Shown here one piece after another: positions 1 through 7,922 of a DNA stretch of 55,520 nt. The notes beneath the pieces were generated by a model. It made no database searches, was not told where the DNA came from, and saw nothing but the letters and a program-made list of their open reading frames with translations. A program made the position numbers and the translations under genes. The DNA is from Candidatus Poribacteria bacterium (lineage in GTDB: Bacteria > Poribacteria > WGA-4E > WGA-3G): contig PYJA01000098.1 of NCBI GenBank assembly GCA_003635185.1, forward strand, positions 1-55,520. Direction: 5' to 3'. Position 1 is the stretch's first letter; the number at the start of each line of letters is the position of its first letter.

Positions 1-262
1 CCGTGAAGTCAATGTACATGAGTTCAGCGACAGGACGCATGCCTGTAACAGCGGCACCGAGTGCCGTTCCGATGATGGCAGCTTCAGAAATTGGTGTGTT
101 TCGGATACGATCCTTTCCAAATTGTTTAAAAAGCCCATCCGTGACCTTGTATGCCCCGCCATACTCAGCAATATCTTCCCCCATAAGAAAAACTGCATCG
201 TCGCGTTCCATTTCCTCTATCAGTGCTTCTTTCAGAGCATCACGATAAGTAATTGTTTTCAT
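1..262 (-). CDS. pdhB: 2-oxoacid dehydrogenase E1 component, beta subunit (N-terminal part)
   Basis: Reading from 262 down to the window edge gives 87 codons of an E1 beta subunit of the pyruvate or branched-chain 2-oxoacid dehydrogenase complex, a thiamine-diphosphate enzyme that decarboxylates the 2-oxoacid and acylates the E2 lipoyl domain. The start MKTITYRDALKEAL, the block FLMGEDIAEYGGAYKVT and the block RIRNTPISEAAIIGTALGAA are all hallmarks of the family; the Glu in NTPISE belongs to the cofactor pocket in characterised members. The ATG at 262 follows an AAAGGA ribosome binding site. The gene is cut by the window edge, so the alpha subunit and E2 are not visible and the substrate (pyruvate or branched-chain oxoacid) cannot be told. 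Confidence 0.9.
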   Translation of the reverse strand, partial: MKTITYRDALKEALIEEMERDDAVFLMGEDIAEYGGAYKVTDGLFKQFGKDRIRNTPISEAAIIGTALGAAVTGMRPVAELMYIDFT

Positions 263-280
263 ATTCGTCTGTTCCTTTCA

Positions 281-322
281 TAGTGAACTTTGAAATTATT
301 GGGGCACTTTGATAAACCTATT
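281..322. repeat. dispersed intergenic repeat, copy 1
   Basis: This stretch recurs in reverse complement at 20946-20989 with two small differences (one inserted base and one G/A change). Weaker similarity continues a further 20-25 bases on the side towards 345. Both copies lie in non-coding DNA next to a TGTAGC-type hairpin element, so they may belong to a larger degraded element. Confidence 0.7.
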
Positions 323-348
323 ATGGAACATAATGGACAATAGAAGTG

Positions 349-402
349 GTAGCATAAACTGCCAGTTTGTGCCACAAACCGCAATCTGGCAGATTGCGGT
401 AC
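349..402. repeat. TGTAGC-type double-hairpin element
   Basis: Two adjacent hairpins occur here. GCATAAACTG pairs with CAGTTTGTGC (352-372), and CCGCAATCT pairs with AGATTGCGG (379-399). The ends GTAGC and GGTAC match the layout of the copies at 43003-43058 and 43420-43477. The element is REP-like in form; no mobility gene is associated. Confidence 0.65.
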
Positions 403-463
403 AGGAGTGTCCCATTAATTGTAAGTTTTACTACAAATTTGTTCTGTTTTCTCGCCTTTTTGT

Positions 464-2056
464 TTAAACTGATGAAGGGCGTGCTTGCATCACAGGAATC
501 ACATAACTCCGAATTGTCACACCGTCCACTGTCTCTGTCTCAACTCTCGGTTCTGGATTCTCACGATGATCAAATACAACATAGTATCCCTCTGTAGTTC
601 CCTCCAATTCCATATACGCGGCGAGTTGCTTTTTACCCGTTGCATAACGGTTGTTTCCCTCCCAAATCTTGGTTTCAACGATGTATTTTCGCTGATTGTG
701 GATAAGAAGAAGATCCATTCTACCTCGTCCTGTTTGCACCTCAAGATACATATTTCCGCCCACACTGTGGACAAACTGTTCAAGGTAGGCATAAAGTAGA
801 TGTTGTCTTACGTATTCCTGCGGTTTATCTGGCACCTGCAAGATGCGAAAACCGACACGAGCGATGAAATCTTGAAAGTTATCAAGCACGGAAACCATAT
901 CAATTTGTCCTTTAGGTGTAAGGTAATCCAAGAAACATTCATCCTTCTCTTCAGAGAGATACTCATTCTCCAGCCCGTTGAATGTTGGTTTGAAGGTTCT
1001 CATAATACGGTAGAGGTAAATTGGATTAACGATCTCACACATGCCGTCAGCTGCTTCTTTGATAACACCGTAAGTAGCAAGTTCACTGATGATGTCGTCA
1101 TCAAGGTTGAAGTTCACACCTACCTCACGCGCCATGATTTTCATCAGCATACTTTCAAAGCGCGGGTCTCTGCGGACATTCGTTGTTAGATGCTGAATAT
1201 TAACGTTTTGTCCGCGAAGAAGCTGCGTGTGTGCCGCTGAGAAGTGTATAGGGGTAATGGTTTCGGTTTTGGGAATATCCATCTCCTCAGTGAGAATCTG
1301 TGCGAAACGGTTCACAAGTACAGGTTGCCCTGCGGTCTGCCTATGAATAGACGTAATCACTTCTGGTGCGAAATCTTGACCGACTTCGTCCGTATACTGT
1401 GCAAGTAGCTCTTGCACTTGCTGAAGCGTAAAGTTAGGCAAGCGAAACTCGTCTTGGATATTAAACGGTGAAACCGATCGATCATAGTTGAGTTGACTGA
1501 TACTCTTAACACCGACTATCCCCACACTATGCGGACATTGAAGTTCATCAGAAAGATAGATAGTTCGGAGGGCATATAAGAAATCACTCACAACATCTTG
1601 AGGAATGCCATCAAACTCATCAATAAGGAGCACAACGTTCTGATTGTCGAGTAAATTCGCTAATTGTTTGAAGAACTCTAACATAGAAAAATGATTGCTT
1701 AACCGTGTATCATTCAAATACTGCGTTAAATCCTCGGTTGGTTTCATGCCTCTTTTTTGTAATTGATACTCAATTTGCCACCGAATCAATTGTGTGAGTC
1801 TCTCATAAAAAATAGGGGGTGAGCCGTTACGCATCACCTGAAAATCCAACTGGATAGGGAAGTAGGTTGGGTCTTCTGTGGTAAGGACATCAAGTGCCAT
1901 TCGGAAAAAGGTTGTTTTGCCAGTCTGACGTGGTGCAAAGAGAACGATATATCGCCCATCTTTCACACGTGCAATGAAGTCAGCAATTTCTTCGGTGCGT
2001 GGGACAACATAATGTCGATCAGGATACACGCGCCCTTGAGTTCCAAAACGCCTCAT
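464..2056 (-). CDS. AAA-type ATPase with C-terminal PD-(D/E)XK nuclease-like domain
   Basis: This 530-residue protein has an N-terminal P-loop ATPase. Walker A is APRQTGKTT at about residues 41-49, and Walker B is VVLLIDEFDG at about 141-150. The C-terminal domain keeps a PD-(D/E)XK pattern: an Asp in RMDLLL (about 448) followed by VETKIW (Glu about 461, Lys 463). The architecture resembles the AAA-like/PDDEXK families that are common as stand-alone genes in environmental bacteria and suspected to act in defence or mobile-element control. Both catalytic centres look intact. ATG 2056 is preceded by AAGAGGA. The gene lies 32 bp behind the beta-helix gene on the same strand and may be co-transcribed. 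The cellular role is unknown. Confidence 0.8.
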   Translation of the reverse strand: MRRFGTQGRVYPDRHYVVPRTEEIADFIARVKDGRYIVLFAPRQTGKTTFFRMALDVLTTEDPTYFPIQLDFQVMRNGSPPIFYERLTQLIRWQIEYQLQKRGMKPTEDLTQYLNDTRLSNHFSMLEFFKQLANLLDNQNVVLLIDEFDGIPQDVVSDFLYALRTIYLSDELQCPHSVGIVGVKSISQLNYDRSVSPFNIQDEFRLPNFTLQQVQELLAQYTDEVGQDFAPEVITSIHRQTAGQPVLVNRFAQILTEEMDIPKTETITPIHFSAAHTQLLRGQNVNIQHLTTNVRRDPRFESMLMKIMAREVGVNFNLDDDIISELATYGVIKEAADGMCEIVNPIYLYRIMRTFKPTFNGLENEYLSEEKDECFLDYLTPKGQIDMVSVLDNFQDFIARVGFRILQVPDKPQEYVRQHLLYAYLEQFVHSVGGNMYLEVQTGRGRMDLLLIHNQRKYIVETKIWEGNNRYATGKKQLAAYMELEGTTEGYYVVFDHRENPEPRVETETVDGVTIRSYVIPVMQARPSSV

Positions 2057-2088
2057 TTTTTTCCTCTTGTCAAATCCTTCGTTATTAA

Positions 2089-3330
2089 TTAAGCAGTCAA
2101 ACAGGTGTTACCTTCAAAGATCACTTCTGGATTAGCTTTGCCACGAATCAAATCCGCTTTGTCATCAGTTTTAAAGGTATTGTTGTAGAAGCGGATGTTA
2201 TGAATTCCTTCACTCGTCCAGTCAATTGCTGTGGGATTTCCAGTGGCAGATTTGGACGTTGAGATTGTATTCTGATAAATAGTCGTGTTTCTGATACCAC
2301 CATTTGCTCCAGTAGACCAGAGGTGAATTCCGCCATAACTGTTCTTTTGTCCATCATTCTCACTCATATTGTAGCGAATAACGTTATTGTGAAACGCCTT
2401 TGCGCCTTCAAATTGTGCTAACAGATACCCTGCACCGTCGTTATCGTGGGAGTAGTTATACTGCACAATTGAATTCCGCACACCCCCATCCAGATCAAAC
2501 CCACCACCATCTTTACTGCTTCCCGTGCGGTTGTGATGAGATTCGTTAAACTGAATGAGTACACAGTTTGAGTCCCATACCCAAATCCCGACTGGGCCGC
2601 CGATCTCACAATCGTTTAGCTTGCCGTTTTGATATGCTTCGCAATACTCAATCGTAGCACCATCTACCTGCGCAAGCACAATGCCATTGCCCGAATGACT
2701 TTCTTTACCAGGAATGCCTAAGTTCCTATAAACACGACAGTTACCGACATAAACGTCTGTGTGAGAATAGCCCGATGCTTCTGGATTCCATGTGCCTATG
2801 CAGCTTATTCCCGCATCTCCATTGTCATGAACGTTGGCGTGTGTAATTTTTACATCGCTGAACCCACTCCAACCCTCATCAGTTGGTTGTGCAGCGATAC
2901 AAATCCCCGCATGCCTAAAACCACTAACATCAACATTATCAATACGGATATGCGTCAACTTTTTATCTTCCGGCAACGTGTTGACGAACCAGATTCCGTA
3001 ACTTCTATTTCGTTCTGTTCCTGCTCCTACGAAGTTAATATCAGATATCTGCACTGCGCCACAGTCTTTTGCTAAAAAACCAGTACCGGCGCAAGCATCA
3101 ATCGTTGCCTTGCCATCCCCGTACGAACCGAATGTTATCACTGCGCCTGCGACATCTGTATCCGCACCAGAAAGCGTAAAGTTTCCCTTAAAGGTCTGAT
3201 TAGCACTGAACCAAACCGAATCCCCTGGTAGCAATCGGGTTGCATTCACCCTATCAATGCTCTGCCACGGTTGCTTTTGTGAAATACCTGAATTTGAATC
3301 GTCACCAAATTGACTGATGTAGTAATCCAT
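2089..3330 (-). CDS. right-handed parallel beta-helix repeat protein
   Basis: The protein is 413 residues long. It opens with YYISQFGDDSNSGISQKQPW, a typical start of pectate-lyase-like beta-helix proteins in which the SxxG/S-x-P-W segment caps the first coil. The rest is a series of short strands with Asn-rich turns (for example YNYSHDNDGAGYLL and HNNVIRYNMSEND), as in the NosD/Pel-like superfamily. Such folds bind or cleave polysaccharides. No signal peptide is visible, so either the protein is cytoplasmic or the start is incomplete; an AAGGGA site sits just upstream of ATG 3330 and supports this start. It lies 15 bp after the aminotransferase stop, so the two probably share a transcript. 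Substrate unknown. Confidence 0.75.
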   Translation of the reverse strand: MDYYISQFGDDSNSGISQKQPWQSIDRVNATRLLPGDSVWFSANQTFKGNFTLSGADTDVAGAVITFGSYGDGKATIDACAGTGFLAKDCGAVQISDINFVGAGTERNRSYGIWFVNTLPEDKKLTHIRIDNVDVSGFRHAGICIAAQPTDEGWSGFSDVKITHANVHDNGDAGISCIGTWNPEASGYSHTDVYVGNCRVYRNLGIPGKESHSGNGIVLAQVDGATIEYCEAYQNGKLNDCEIGGPVGIWVWDSNCVLIQFNESHHNRTGSSKDGGGFDLDGGVRNSIVQYNYSHDNDGAGYLLAQFEGAKAFHNNVIRYNMSENDGQKNSYGGIHLWSTGANGGIRNTTIYQNTISTSKSATGNPTAIDWTSEGIHNIRFYNNTFKTDDKADLIRGKANPEVIFEGNTCLTA

Positions 3331-3345
3331 ATCCCTTCAGTCTAC

Positions 3346-4704
3346 CTATTTTGACTTCGGGATTAACCCATCCGCTTTCATCCACTCAATTGTCTGTTCA
3401 AAGGCATGCACCGTTTTTGTAATGTCCGCATCTGTGTGTACAGCAGTTGTCATACCTCCGTTGGTAGCGAGGTCGACACCATTGAGCAACAAGCCGCATC
3501 GGAGATGTGTCAGCAACTCTTCATCGTTGCCTCCCTTGAGTTTTCGGTAATCCCACGTGTAAGGGTCAAAATCGGTGGCATGCATATTCTTCTCGCCGTG
3601 TCCAATGAGCAGTTTGATGCCTGAGAACTCTCCGTAAATCGCCCAATCTAATCTGTGCCCATCAATAACGCTATTGAGTTCATGACGGATTTTTTGTGCG
3701 ATGTAGTTTGCCTGTTCGTGCGGTTTGCCAGTTTTGACAATGTTTAGCATTGCAATCCCTGCCGATGCCGAAAGCGGATTAGCATTAAATGTGCCAGGAT
3801 GCGGCATCTTCAATCCTTCTTCCTCTGCCTGCTTTGAAATTAACTCAAGAATCTCTTTTTTCCCGACAAGTGCACCACCGGGAAGCCCACCCGCCAAAAC
3901 CTTCGCTAATGTGGTCAGATCAGGAATGACATTGTAGTGTGCCTGGGCACCGCCGGGCGCAACCCGAAATCCTGTAATCACCTCATCAAAAATGAGGAGA
4001 ACATCATGTTGATGTGTGAGTTCACGAAGTTGCTGTAAGAACAGCCCATCGGTTGGCACAATTCCGAAGGACGCCCCTGTCGGTTCAAGGATAATACATG
4101 CTATATCCTTATCTGTTTTCAAGTGCTTTTCAACGGCATCAATATCGTTGGGTGGGCAGAGAAGGGTTGTCTCGCGCACCTCTTGTGGTATACCCGGAAC
4201 AGACATATCAAAAGGTGGATATGCACCAAAAATAAGACTATCGTGCCAACCGTGAAAATGCCCGGCAAACTTTAATACCTTATTCCTGCGCGTGTAGGTG
4301 CGCGCCAGACGAATTGCCATAAGTGTAGCTTCAGTACCAGAACTGACAAATCTGACGCGTTCCGCTGATGGAATGAGCTGAGTAACGAGGTTACCCCATT
4401 CTAATTCAAGCGGATGGCAAGCACCGTAATGCGTGCCACGATGCATCTGTGCTGTTACTGCTTCCACGACTTCAGACGGATTATGACCGAGCAGTAAAGC
4501 ACCGTGTCCTGCCCAATAATCAATAAATGTTTTGCCTTCCAGTCCCCATTTTTTCGCACCATCTGCACGCGTAATATAAATCGGAAATGGCGACATATAA
4601 CGGCTATCATGCGTGACACCATCAGGAAAAAGTTGATTTGCAGCCAGTGCCAATTCTCTATCTTTAGCAAAGGCTTTTTGATACCGCTCCAAAATTGTAG
4701 GCAT
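3346..4704 (-). CDS. class III aminotransferase, glutamate-1-semialdehyde aminomutase-like
   Basis: This is a PLP-dependent fold-type I enzyme of the class III aminotransferase family. With the chosen start it has 452 residues. Visible family blocks are FVSSGTEATLMAIRLAR (about 119-135), FAGHFHGWHD (about 146-155), LLIFDEVITGFR with the PLP-contacting Asp (about 236-247), and the Schiff-base lysine in TLAKVLAGGLPGG (Lys about 268). It resembles HemL, but the N-terminus and the company of a beta-helix gene suggest an amino-sugar or other specialised transaminase rather than housekeeping haem synthesis. An upstream in-frame TTG at 4761 lies only a few bases after the predicted -10 box, so ATG 4704 is preferred. 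It is the first gene of a likely operon with the genes ending at 2089 and 464. Confidence 0.85.
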   Translation of the reverse strand: MPTILERYQKAFAKDRELALAANQLFPDGVTHDSRYMSPFPIYITRADGAKKWGLEGKTFIDYWAGHGALLLGHNPSEVVEAVTAQMHRGTHYGACHPLELEWGNLVTQLIPSAERVRFVSSGTEATLMAIRLARTYTRRNKVLKFAGHFHGWHDSLIFGAYPPFDMSVPGIPQEVRETTLLCPPNDIDAVEKHLKTDKDIACIILEPTGASFGIVPTDGLFLQQLRELTHQHDVLLIFDEVITGFRVAPGGAQAHYNVIPDLTTLAKVLAGGLPGGALVGKKEILELISKQAEEEGLKMPHPGTFNANPLSASAGIAMLNIVKTGKPHEQANYIAQKIRHELNSVIDGHRLDWAIYGEFSGIKLLIGHGEKNMHATDFDPYTWDYRKLKGGNDEELLTHLRCGLLLNGVDLATNGGMTTAVHTDADITKTVHAFEQTIEWMKADGLIPKSK

Positions 4705-4771
4705 TTTTTGTCTCTGTTTGTTTTCTGTATTTTTTCTGAAAATGTTTAGGCGTTGGTCCAAATTTATACCT

Positions 4772-4801
4772 ATGATACACTAACAGAACGGGAAATGTCA
4801 A
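4772..4801 (-). promoter_or_regulatory. sigma70-type promoter for the aminotransferase operon
   Basis: On the minus strand TTGACA (4801-4796) is followed after 18 bases by TATCAT (4777-4772). Transcription would begin near 4765, leaving about 60 bases of leader before ATG 4704. Confidence 0.55.
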
Positions 4802-4860
4802 TGAAAATGATGATCCGTTTTAGGTTGGAAGCGTAAGTAGGATGGCTTGCAAAAAGCTAC

Positions 4861-4889
4861 TTGACAAACCATCAAGAAAAAGGTATCAT
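4861..4889 (+). promoter_or_regulatory. sigma70-type promoter for the coiled-coil/TIR islet
   Basis: TTGACA (4861-4866), a 17-base spacer and TATCAT (4884-4889) form a near-consensus promoter. The start near 4896 is about 90 bases upstream of ATG 4987. Confidence 0.65.
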
Positions 4890-4986
4890 ATTCTATTAAT
4901 CATTGGCACACCTTATTTGGATTTGTTATCCCGTTTATGGTAAAAGTGAGGTCCGCATAATTGTCGAACTACCAGAGGCAAACAAA

Positions 4987-5310
4987 ATGACGAATGAAGA
5001 ACTCTATGAATTAATGAAAGATGGTTTCGCACAGGTCAATCAGCGTATAGATCAAGGCTTGGAAAATGTCAATCAGCGTTTAGATCAGGGCTTAGACCAT
5101 GTCAATCAGCGTTTAGATCAGGTCGATCAGCGATTAGATCGGGTTGATCAGCGTTTAGATACAATGGATGACCGACTCCGCACAGTTGAGAGCGGCATCT
5201 CCGAACTCAAGGGTGGGCAAAGTGCAATCGCAGGAGTGCGAAGTTGGATCGTCACCGCATGTGCCATCGGCGCATTGGTTATTTCTATTGTTGTCGCCAT
5301 CGTCAAGTAG
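4987..5310 (+). CDS. small coiled-coil protein with C-terminal membrane anchor
   Basis: This 107-residue protein is not assignable to a named family. After a short N-terminal segment (MTNEELYELMKDGFAQ) it has two 11-residue repeats of the form GLxxVNQRLDQ and then three 7-residue repeats of the form VDQRLDR, which together predict a parallel coiled coil. The last 25 residues are a single hydrophobic helix ending in a Lys, suggesting a tail-anchored inner membrane protein with the coil in the cytoplasm. A reading frame open from TTG 4903 would start almost at the transcription start; ATG 4987 has an AGAGG site upstream and is preferred. It precedes a TIR-like gene by 107 bp on the same strand, so it could be its membrane partner, but that is inference. 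Confidence 0.7.
   Translation: MTNEELYELMKDGFAQVNQRIDQGLENVNQRLDQGLDHVNQRLDQVDQRLDRVDQRLDTMDDRLRTVESGISELKGGQSAIAGVRSWIVTACAIGALVISIVVAIVK
5031..5165 (+). repeat. in-gene tandem repeat (33-bp and 21-bp units)
   Basis: The coiled-coil part of the preceding gene is repetitive at DNA level. Units containing GTCAATCAGCGTTTAGATCA recur every 33 bp, then units with GATCAGCG(A/T)TTAGAT recur every 21 bp. The repeat keeps frame, so length variation between strains would change only coil length. Confidence 0.75.
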
Positions 5311-5417
5311 TTACTAAATTTTTATCGGGTACTTTAAAGATGCACAACTTAACAGGTTATGCTACATTGTTTTGATTTGGATAGGAATGAGTTTAAGAAA
5401 GCAAGGAGAAATTTTAA

Positions 5418-5807
5418 ATGGCAAGGGTCAAGGTTTTTCTAAGTTTTGAGTTTGACAAAGATGAAGAACTTCATCGCAATTTCTACGCGCAAGCTGCTGA
5501 ATACTCCTGCCATGAGATTGAAGATTATTCACTAAACGAAGCGTACCGTCCACATGATAAAAGTTGGTTGAAGAAAGCACACGCTCAGATTTCTCGGTCA
5601 GACATCGTGATTGTGGTTGTAGGTGAAGATACGCACAACGCGCCTGGTGTTAAAAAAGAGGTGACAATTGCTAATCAGCAAGATAAACCGATTTTCCAGA
5701 TTCGTCCAAAGAGATGGACAAGTGGTATGGTAGACGGGGCAGGCGATGAGATTCCGTGGAAATGGAAGAAAATTGATGCAAAAATTTCTGAGTGTTTGAA
5801 TAGGTAA
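5418..5807 (+). CDS. TIR-like domain protein (MTH538/ThsB type)
   Basis: The gene encodes a 129-residue single-domain protein. Residues 3-10 (RVKVFLSF) form the first strand of a flavodoxin/TIR-like fold. The segment SWLKKAHAQISRSDIVIVVVGEDTHNAPGVKKEVTIA matches, in strand-helix order, the MTH538 TIR-like family, which includes Thoeris ThsB. A Glu at residue 81 (GVKKEVTIA) sits where the family keeps its conserved acidic residue; catalytic use is inferred, not shown. In Thoeris, ThsB makes a cyclic ADP-ribose signal for a ThsA effector. No ThsA (SIR2- or Macro-type) gene is adjacent. AAGGAGA lies 10 bases before ATG 5418. It could also be a non-defence member of the fold. Confidence 0.8.
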   Translation: MARVKVFLSFEFDKDEELHRNFYAQAAEYSCHEIEDYSLNEAYRPHDKSWLKKAHAQISRSDIVIVVVGEDTHNAPGVKKEVTIANQQDKPIFQIRPKRWTSGMVDGAGDEIPWKWKKIDAKISECLNR

Positions 5808-5855
5808 AAGAAAACCTAACTTTCAGAACCTAAATGTAAATAAGATTTGAGTTTA

Positions 5856-6136
5856 TCAATCTTTAGTTATAGACTTTATTCTCCAAATACCACGCTCTGG
5901 ATTTTCTATTAAACCATCAGCTTGTAGATGTTCCATCGCGCGATTGGCATAATGATATAACTTACTTTTGCTTATCGTTTCTGCATGTCTTCCACCTAAG
6001 CCTTCAGAGAGCTCCGCATCTGTTAGATTTAAACGTGAGGCAAGCTCAACCACGAAAGCCTTCCGTTCCCATTCCTTTCCATCACCAAGAATTTCAAGAA
6101 TAGGTTTTTCAATCTCCTTTTTTCTGTTATACTCAT
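5856..6136 (-). CDS. Mrr N-terminal-like winged-helix protein with apparent frameshift near the start
   Basis: The long frame reads IEKPILEILGDGKEWERKAF, then a helical wing with LTDAELSEGLGGR, and ends IENPERGIWRIKSITKD. This pattern (L-x-x-L-x-D-G at the start, G-x-W-x-I at the end) is that of the Mrr_N winged-helix domain of type IV restriction enzymes. The nuclease part is absent. The best ribosome binding site (GGAGGA) leads to ATG 6136, but that frame differs by one base: seven A residues instead of the six present at about 6118-6123 would join MSITEK to KEIEKP and give a 94-residue protein. A GTG at 6053 would give only the last 65 residues. It is either a real frameshift, transcriptional slippage on the A run, or an assembly error. 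It lies convergent to the TIR-like gene. Confidence 0.55.
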
Positions 6137-6242
6137 TTGTTTTATGTCCTCCAAAACATTTGACATAAAATACCTAATATGTTAAAATATAATTCACAAA
6201 AGATTAATTGTCGCATATCCGTAACAATTGAAGACTAAAAAT

Positions 6243-6271
6243 TTGATATACCGATTGAAATGTGTTATAAT
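6243..6271 (+). promoter_or_regulatory. sigma70-type promoter for rpsF operon
   Basis: TTGATA (6243-6248), a 17-base spacer and a consensus TATAAT (6266-6271) precede rpsF. The expected start near 6278 leaves a leader of about 88 bases. Confidence 0.7.
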
Positions 6272-6312
6272 AATGTCACGTTAAACAATTAGAACAGTTT
6301 AATAAATTAATT

Positions 6313-6345
6313 CTCTGCTCCCTGATTTACGCAGCGGAGCCGTGA
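6313..6345 (+). promoter_or_regulatory. possible S6:S18 autoregulatory leader
   Basis: In the rpsF leader GCTCC (6317-6321) can pair with GGAGC (6336-6340), placing a CCG at the base of the stem. S6:S18-binding leaders upstream of rpsF-rpsR in many bacteria carry an exposed CCG in this setting. The match is by eye only. Confidence 0.3.
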
Positions 6346-6365
6346 GTCCATAGAGAGGATATACA

Positions 6366-6782
6366 TTGAAAACGTACGAACTTATGCTTATCATTACCCC
6401 TGACCATGAGGAAAATGAGGCAGAAGCACTTATTGAAAACGTCAAGGGTATTATAGAAAATAGTGCAAATATCATCCATACAGATGTTTGGGGAAAGAGA
6501 CGACTCGCCTATCCGATACGGAAGCGCAGCGAAGGTTATTACGTGGTTTATGTGTTTGAATGTGAACCCAGTTTTGTTGCGCAGTTGAACCAATCACTCC
6601 GTGTTATTGAAGCGATTTTACGACACATGATTGTGCTCTATGAAGACGATGTTGAGAAGTTGAAAGCAGCGCAAACAGAGGCAGCAGCCCCCGAAACATC
6701 AGATGTAGAAACGGATGAAGATTCAGCAGAATCACACGTAGCTACTGAAGAACCCGCAGAAGATAGTGAAGAGTCTGAATAA
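6366..6782 (+). CDS. rpsF: 30S ribosomal protein S6
   Basis: S6 is a small-subunit protein that binds the central domain of 16S rRNA together with S18. The 138 residues open with KTYELMLIITPDHEENEAEALIE and keep WGKRRLAYPIRKRSEGYYVVYVFE, the canonical S6 core (about residues 1-95). The last 40 residues are an acidic Glu/Asp/Ala tail, a common but variable extension. The start is TTG 6366, preceded by GAGAGGA; no ATG fits the family start. It leads the cluster rpsF-ssb-rpsR-rplI-dnaB, the order found in many bacteria. Confidence 0.95.
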   Translation: MKTYELMLIITPDHEENEAEALIENVKGIIENSANIIHTDVWGKRRLAYPIRKRSEGYYVVYVFECEPSFVAQLNQSLRVIEAILRHMIVLYEDDVEKLKAAQTEAAAPETSDVETDEDSAESHVATEEPAEDSEESE

Positions 6783-6853
6783 AATAACATCATATCAAAC
6801 CTGCGCCCTAATATATACTATTTTGGGACATTCAATAGAGAAAGGAGTAAATC

Positions 6854-7327
6854 ATGGCAAGTTATAACAAAGTTATTCTGATGGGCAACCTCACCCGTGA
6901 TCCAGAAATGAAGTACCTGCCGAACGGAACCGCTATCGCGAATTTTGGAATCGCAATAAATGAGCAATATACTGACCGGCAAACTGGCGAACAGAAGGCA
7001 AATGTTTGCTTTGTTGATGTAGAGGCATGGGATAGACAAGCCGAAATCGTAAATGAATATTTAAGTAAAGGCAGTCCTGTTTTTATTGATGGTGCGCTCA
7101 AATTTGAATCTTGGGAAACCGAAGATGGCACAAAACGTAGTAAACTTAAAGTCCGGCTTTTTCGGTTTCAATTTGTCGGCGGCAGGCGGGATGAAGATGA
7201 CGGTGGTGGCGGCTATGCAGATGCTACACCTTCAGGTGGTTCAACGCAAGGATCGTCTGATCAGGTGCCCGCACCTTCAGCAGGCGAGAGCGACACATCA
7301 TCCACAGAAGATGATATCCCGTTCTAA
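6854..7327 (+). CDS. ssb: single-stranded DNA-binding protein
   Basis: This 157-residue SSB coats single-stranded DNA during replication and repair. The OB fold spans about residues 1-108, with NKVILMGNLTRDPEMKYLPNGT at the start, WDRQAEIVNEYLSKGSPVFIDG in the middle and SKLKVRLFRFQFVG at the end. A Gly/Ser-rich linker leads to the acidic tip EDDIPF, the docking peptide for partner proteins. A strong GAAAGGAG site lies 6-13 bases before ATG 6854. Its place between rpsF and rpsR is the usual one. Confidence 0.97.
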   Translation: MASYNKVILMGNLTRDPEMKYLPNGTAIANFGIAINEQYTDRQTGEQKANVCFVDVEAWDRQAEIVNEYLSKGSPVFIDGALKFESWETEDGTKRSKLKVRLFRFQFVGGRRDEDDGGGGYADATPSGGSTQGSSDQVPAPSAGESDTSSTEDDIPF

Positions 7328-7466
7328 AAAACACAAACTAAAAGTTTGTGCTACTTATGTGGCAACTTAGGTTAATATAATACGGTATCATAACCTTTTT
7401 GCATCTAACCGTTCCGGAAATGCGATATGGTACGAAAACACCGATACCGAGACTGAAAGGAGTTAG

Positions 7467-7673
7467 ATGAATATGGCATATCGTCGGAGATCCCGTTTTA
7501 GTAAACTGGAAACCGTAGATTATAAAGATGTAGATACGTTACGGAAGTTTATAAATGAGCGTGGGAAGATAGTGAGCCGCCGAGCTTCTGGGCTTTCGGC
7601 AAAACAGCAGCGAATGATAACCCGTGCAATTAAACGTGCGCGAAATATGGCTTTATTGCCTTTTACGCGATAA
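7467..7673 (+). CDS. rpsR: 30S ribosomal protein S18
   Basis: The protein has 68 residues. The sequence [21 protein letters not shown], followed by [23 protein letters not shown], is diagnostic for S18, which partners S6 on 16S rRNA. Two starts are possible: ATG 7467, only about 4 bases after GGAG, and ATG 7473, which gives the family-typical MAYRRRSRF and a spacing of 10. The second may be the true one. No zinc-binding cysteines are present, so this is the Cys-free form. Confidence 0.95.
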   Translation: MNMAYRRRSRFSKLETVDYKDVDTLRKFINERGKIVSRRASGLSAKQQRMITRAIKRARNMALLPFTR

Positions 7674-7753
7674 ACTTTGGAATATAATCACATAACTGCA
7701 GCACAAATCAGTGTCAAATGTACTAACGGGATTCGCTAAGTTTTTTGTCTATA

Positions 7754-7866
7754 TGAAGATTAAGTTATTAATTCGGTCCTTTTCTGTACGCATGAGGCAG
7801 GTGTACACCTCTGCTGGCGAGGTTAGGAAACCTCGCCAAAGGACCCAATTTATTTTTTAATCTTCA
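7754..7866. repeat. palindromic element of the GAAGATTAA family, copy 1
   Basis: Imperfect 29-base terminal inverted repeats (7754-7782 and 7838-7866) begin TGAAGATTAA and end at CGGTCCTTT or GGGTCCTTT. Inside is a tight hairpin, GGCGAGGTT pairing with AACCTCGCC (7816-7837). The element has no reading frame. Copies with the same ends lie at 20755-20920 and 32225-32319. Confidence 0.8.
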
Positions 7867-7922
7867 TTGAGACAACCTTAGATAATCTCAATGGTTTAGT
7901 GCTGCAAGGATAAAAGAAAGAT

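Noticed and set aside
3..248. Plus-strand open frame at the left edge
   Set aside because: It is antisense to a clear 2-oxoacid dehydrogenase E1 beta gene.
4759..4761. TTG start for the aminotransferase gene
   Set aside because: It lies only about ten bases after the predicted -10 box and adds residues not typical of the family; ATG 4704 is better.
5031..5165. Tandem repeats considered as a CRISPR array
   Set aside because: Units of 33 and 21 bp are contiguous, in frame and code for a coiled coil; there are no spacers.
6838..7600. Possible replication origin near ssb/dnaB
   Set aside because: No cluster of DnaA boxes or unwinding region was seen, and the dnaB-ribosomal cluster is often far from oriC.
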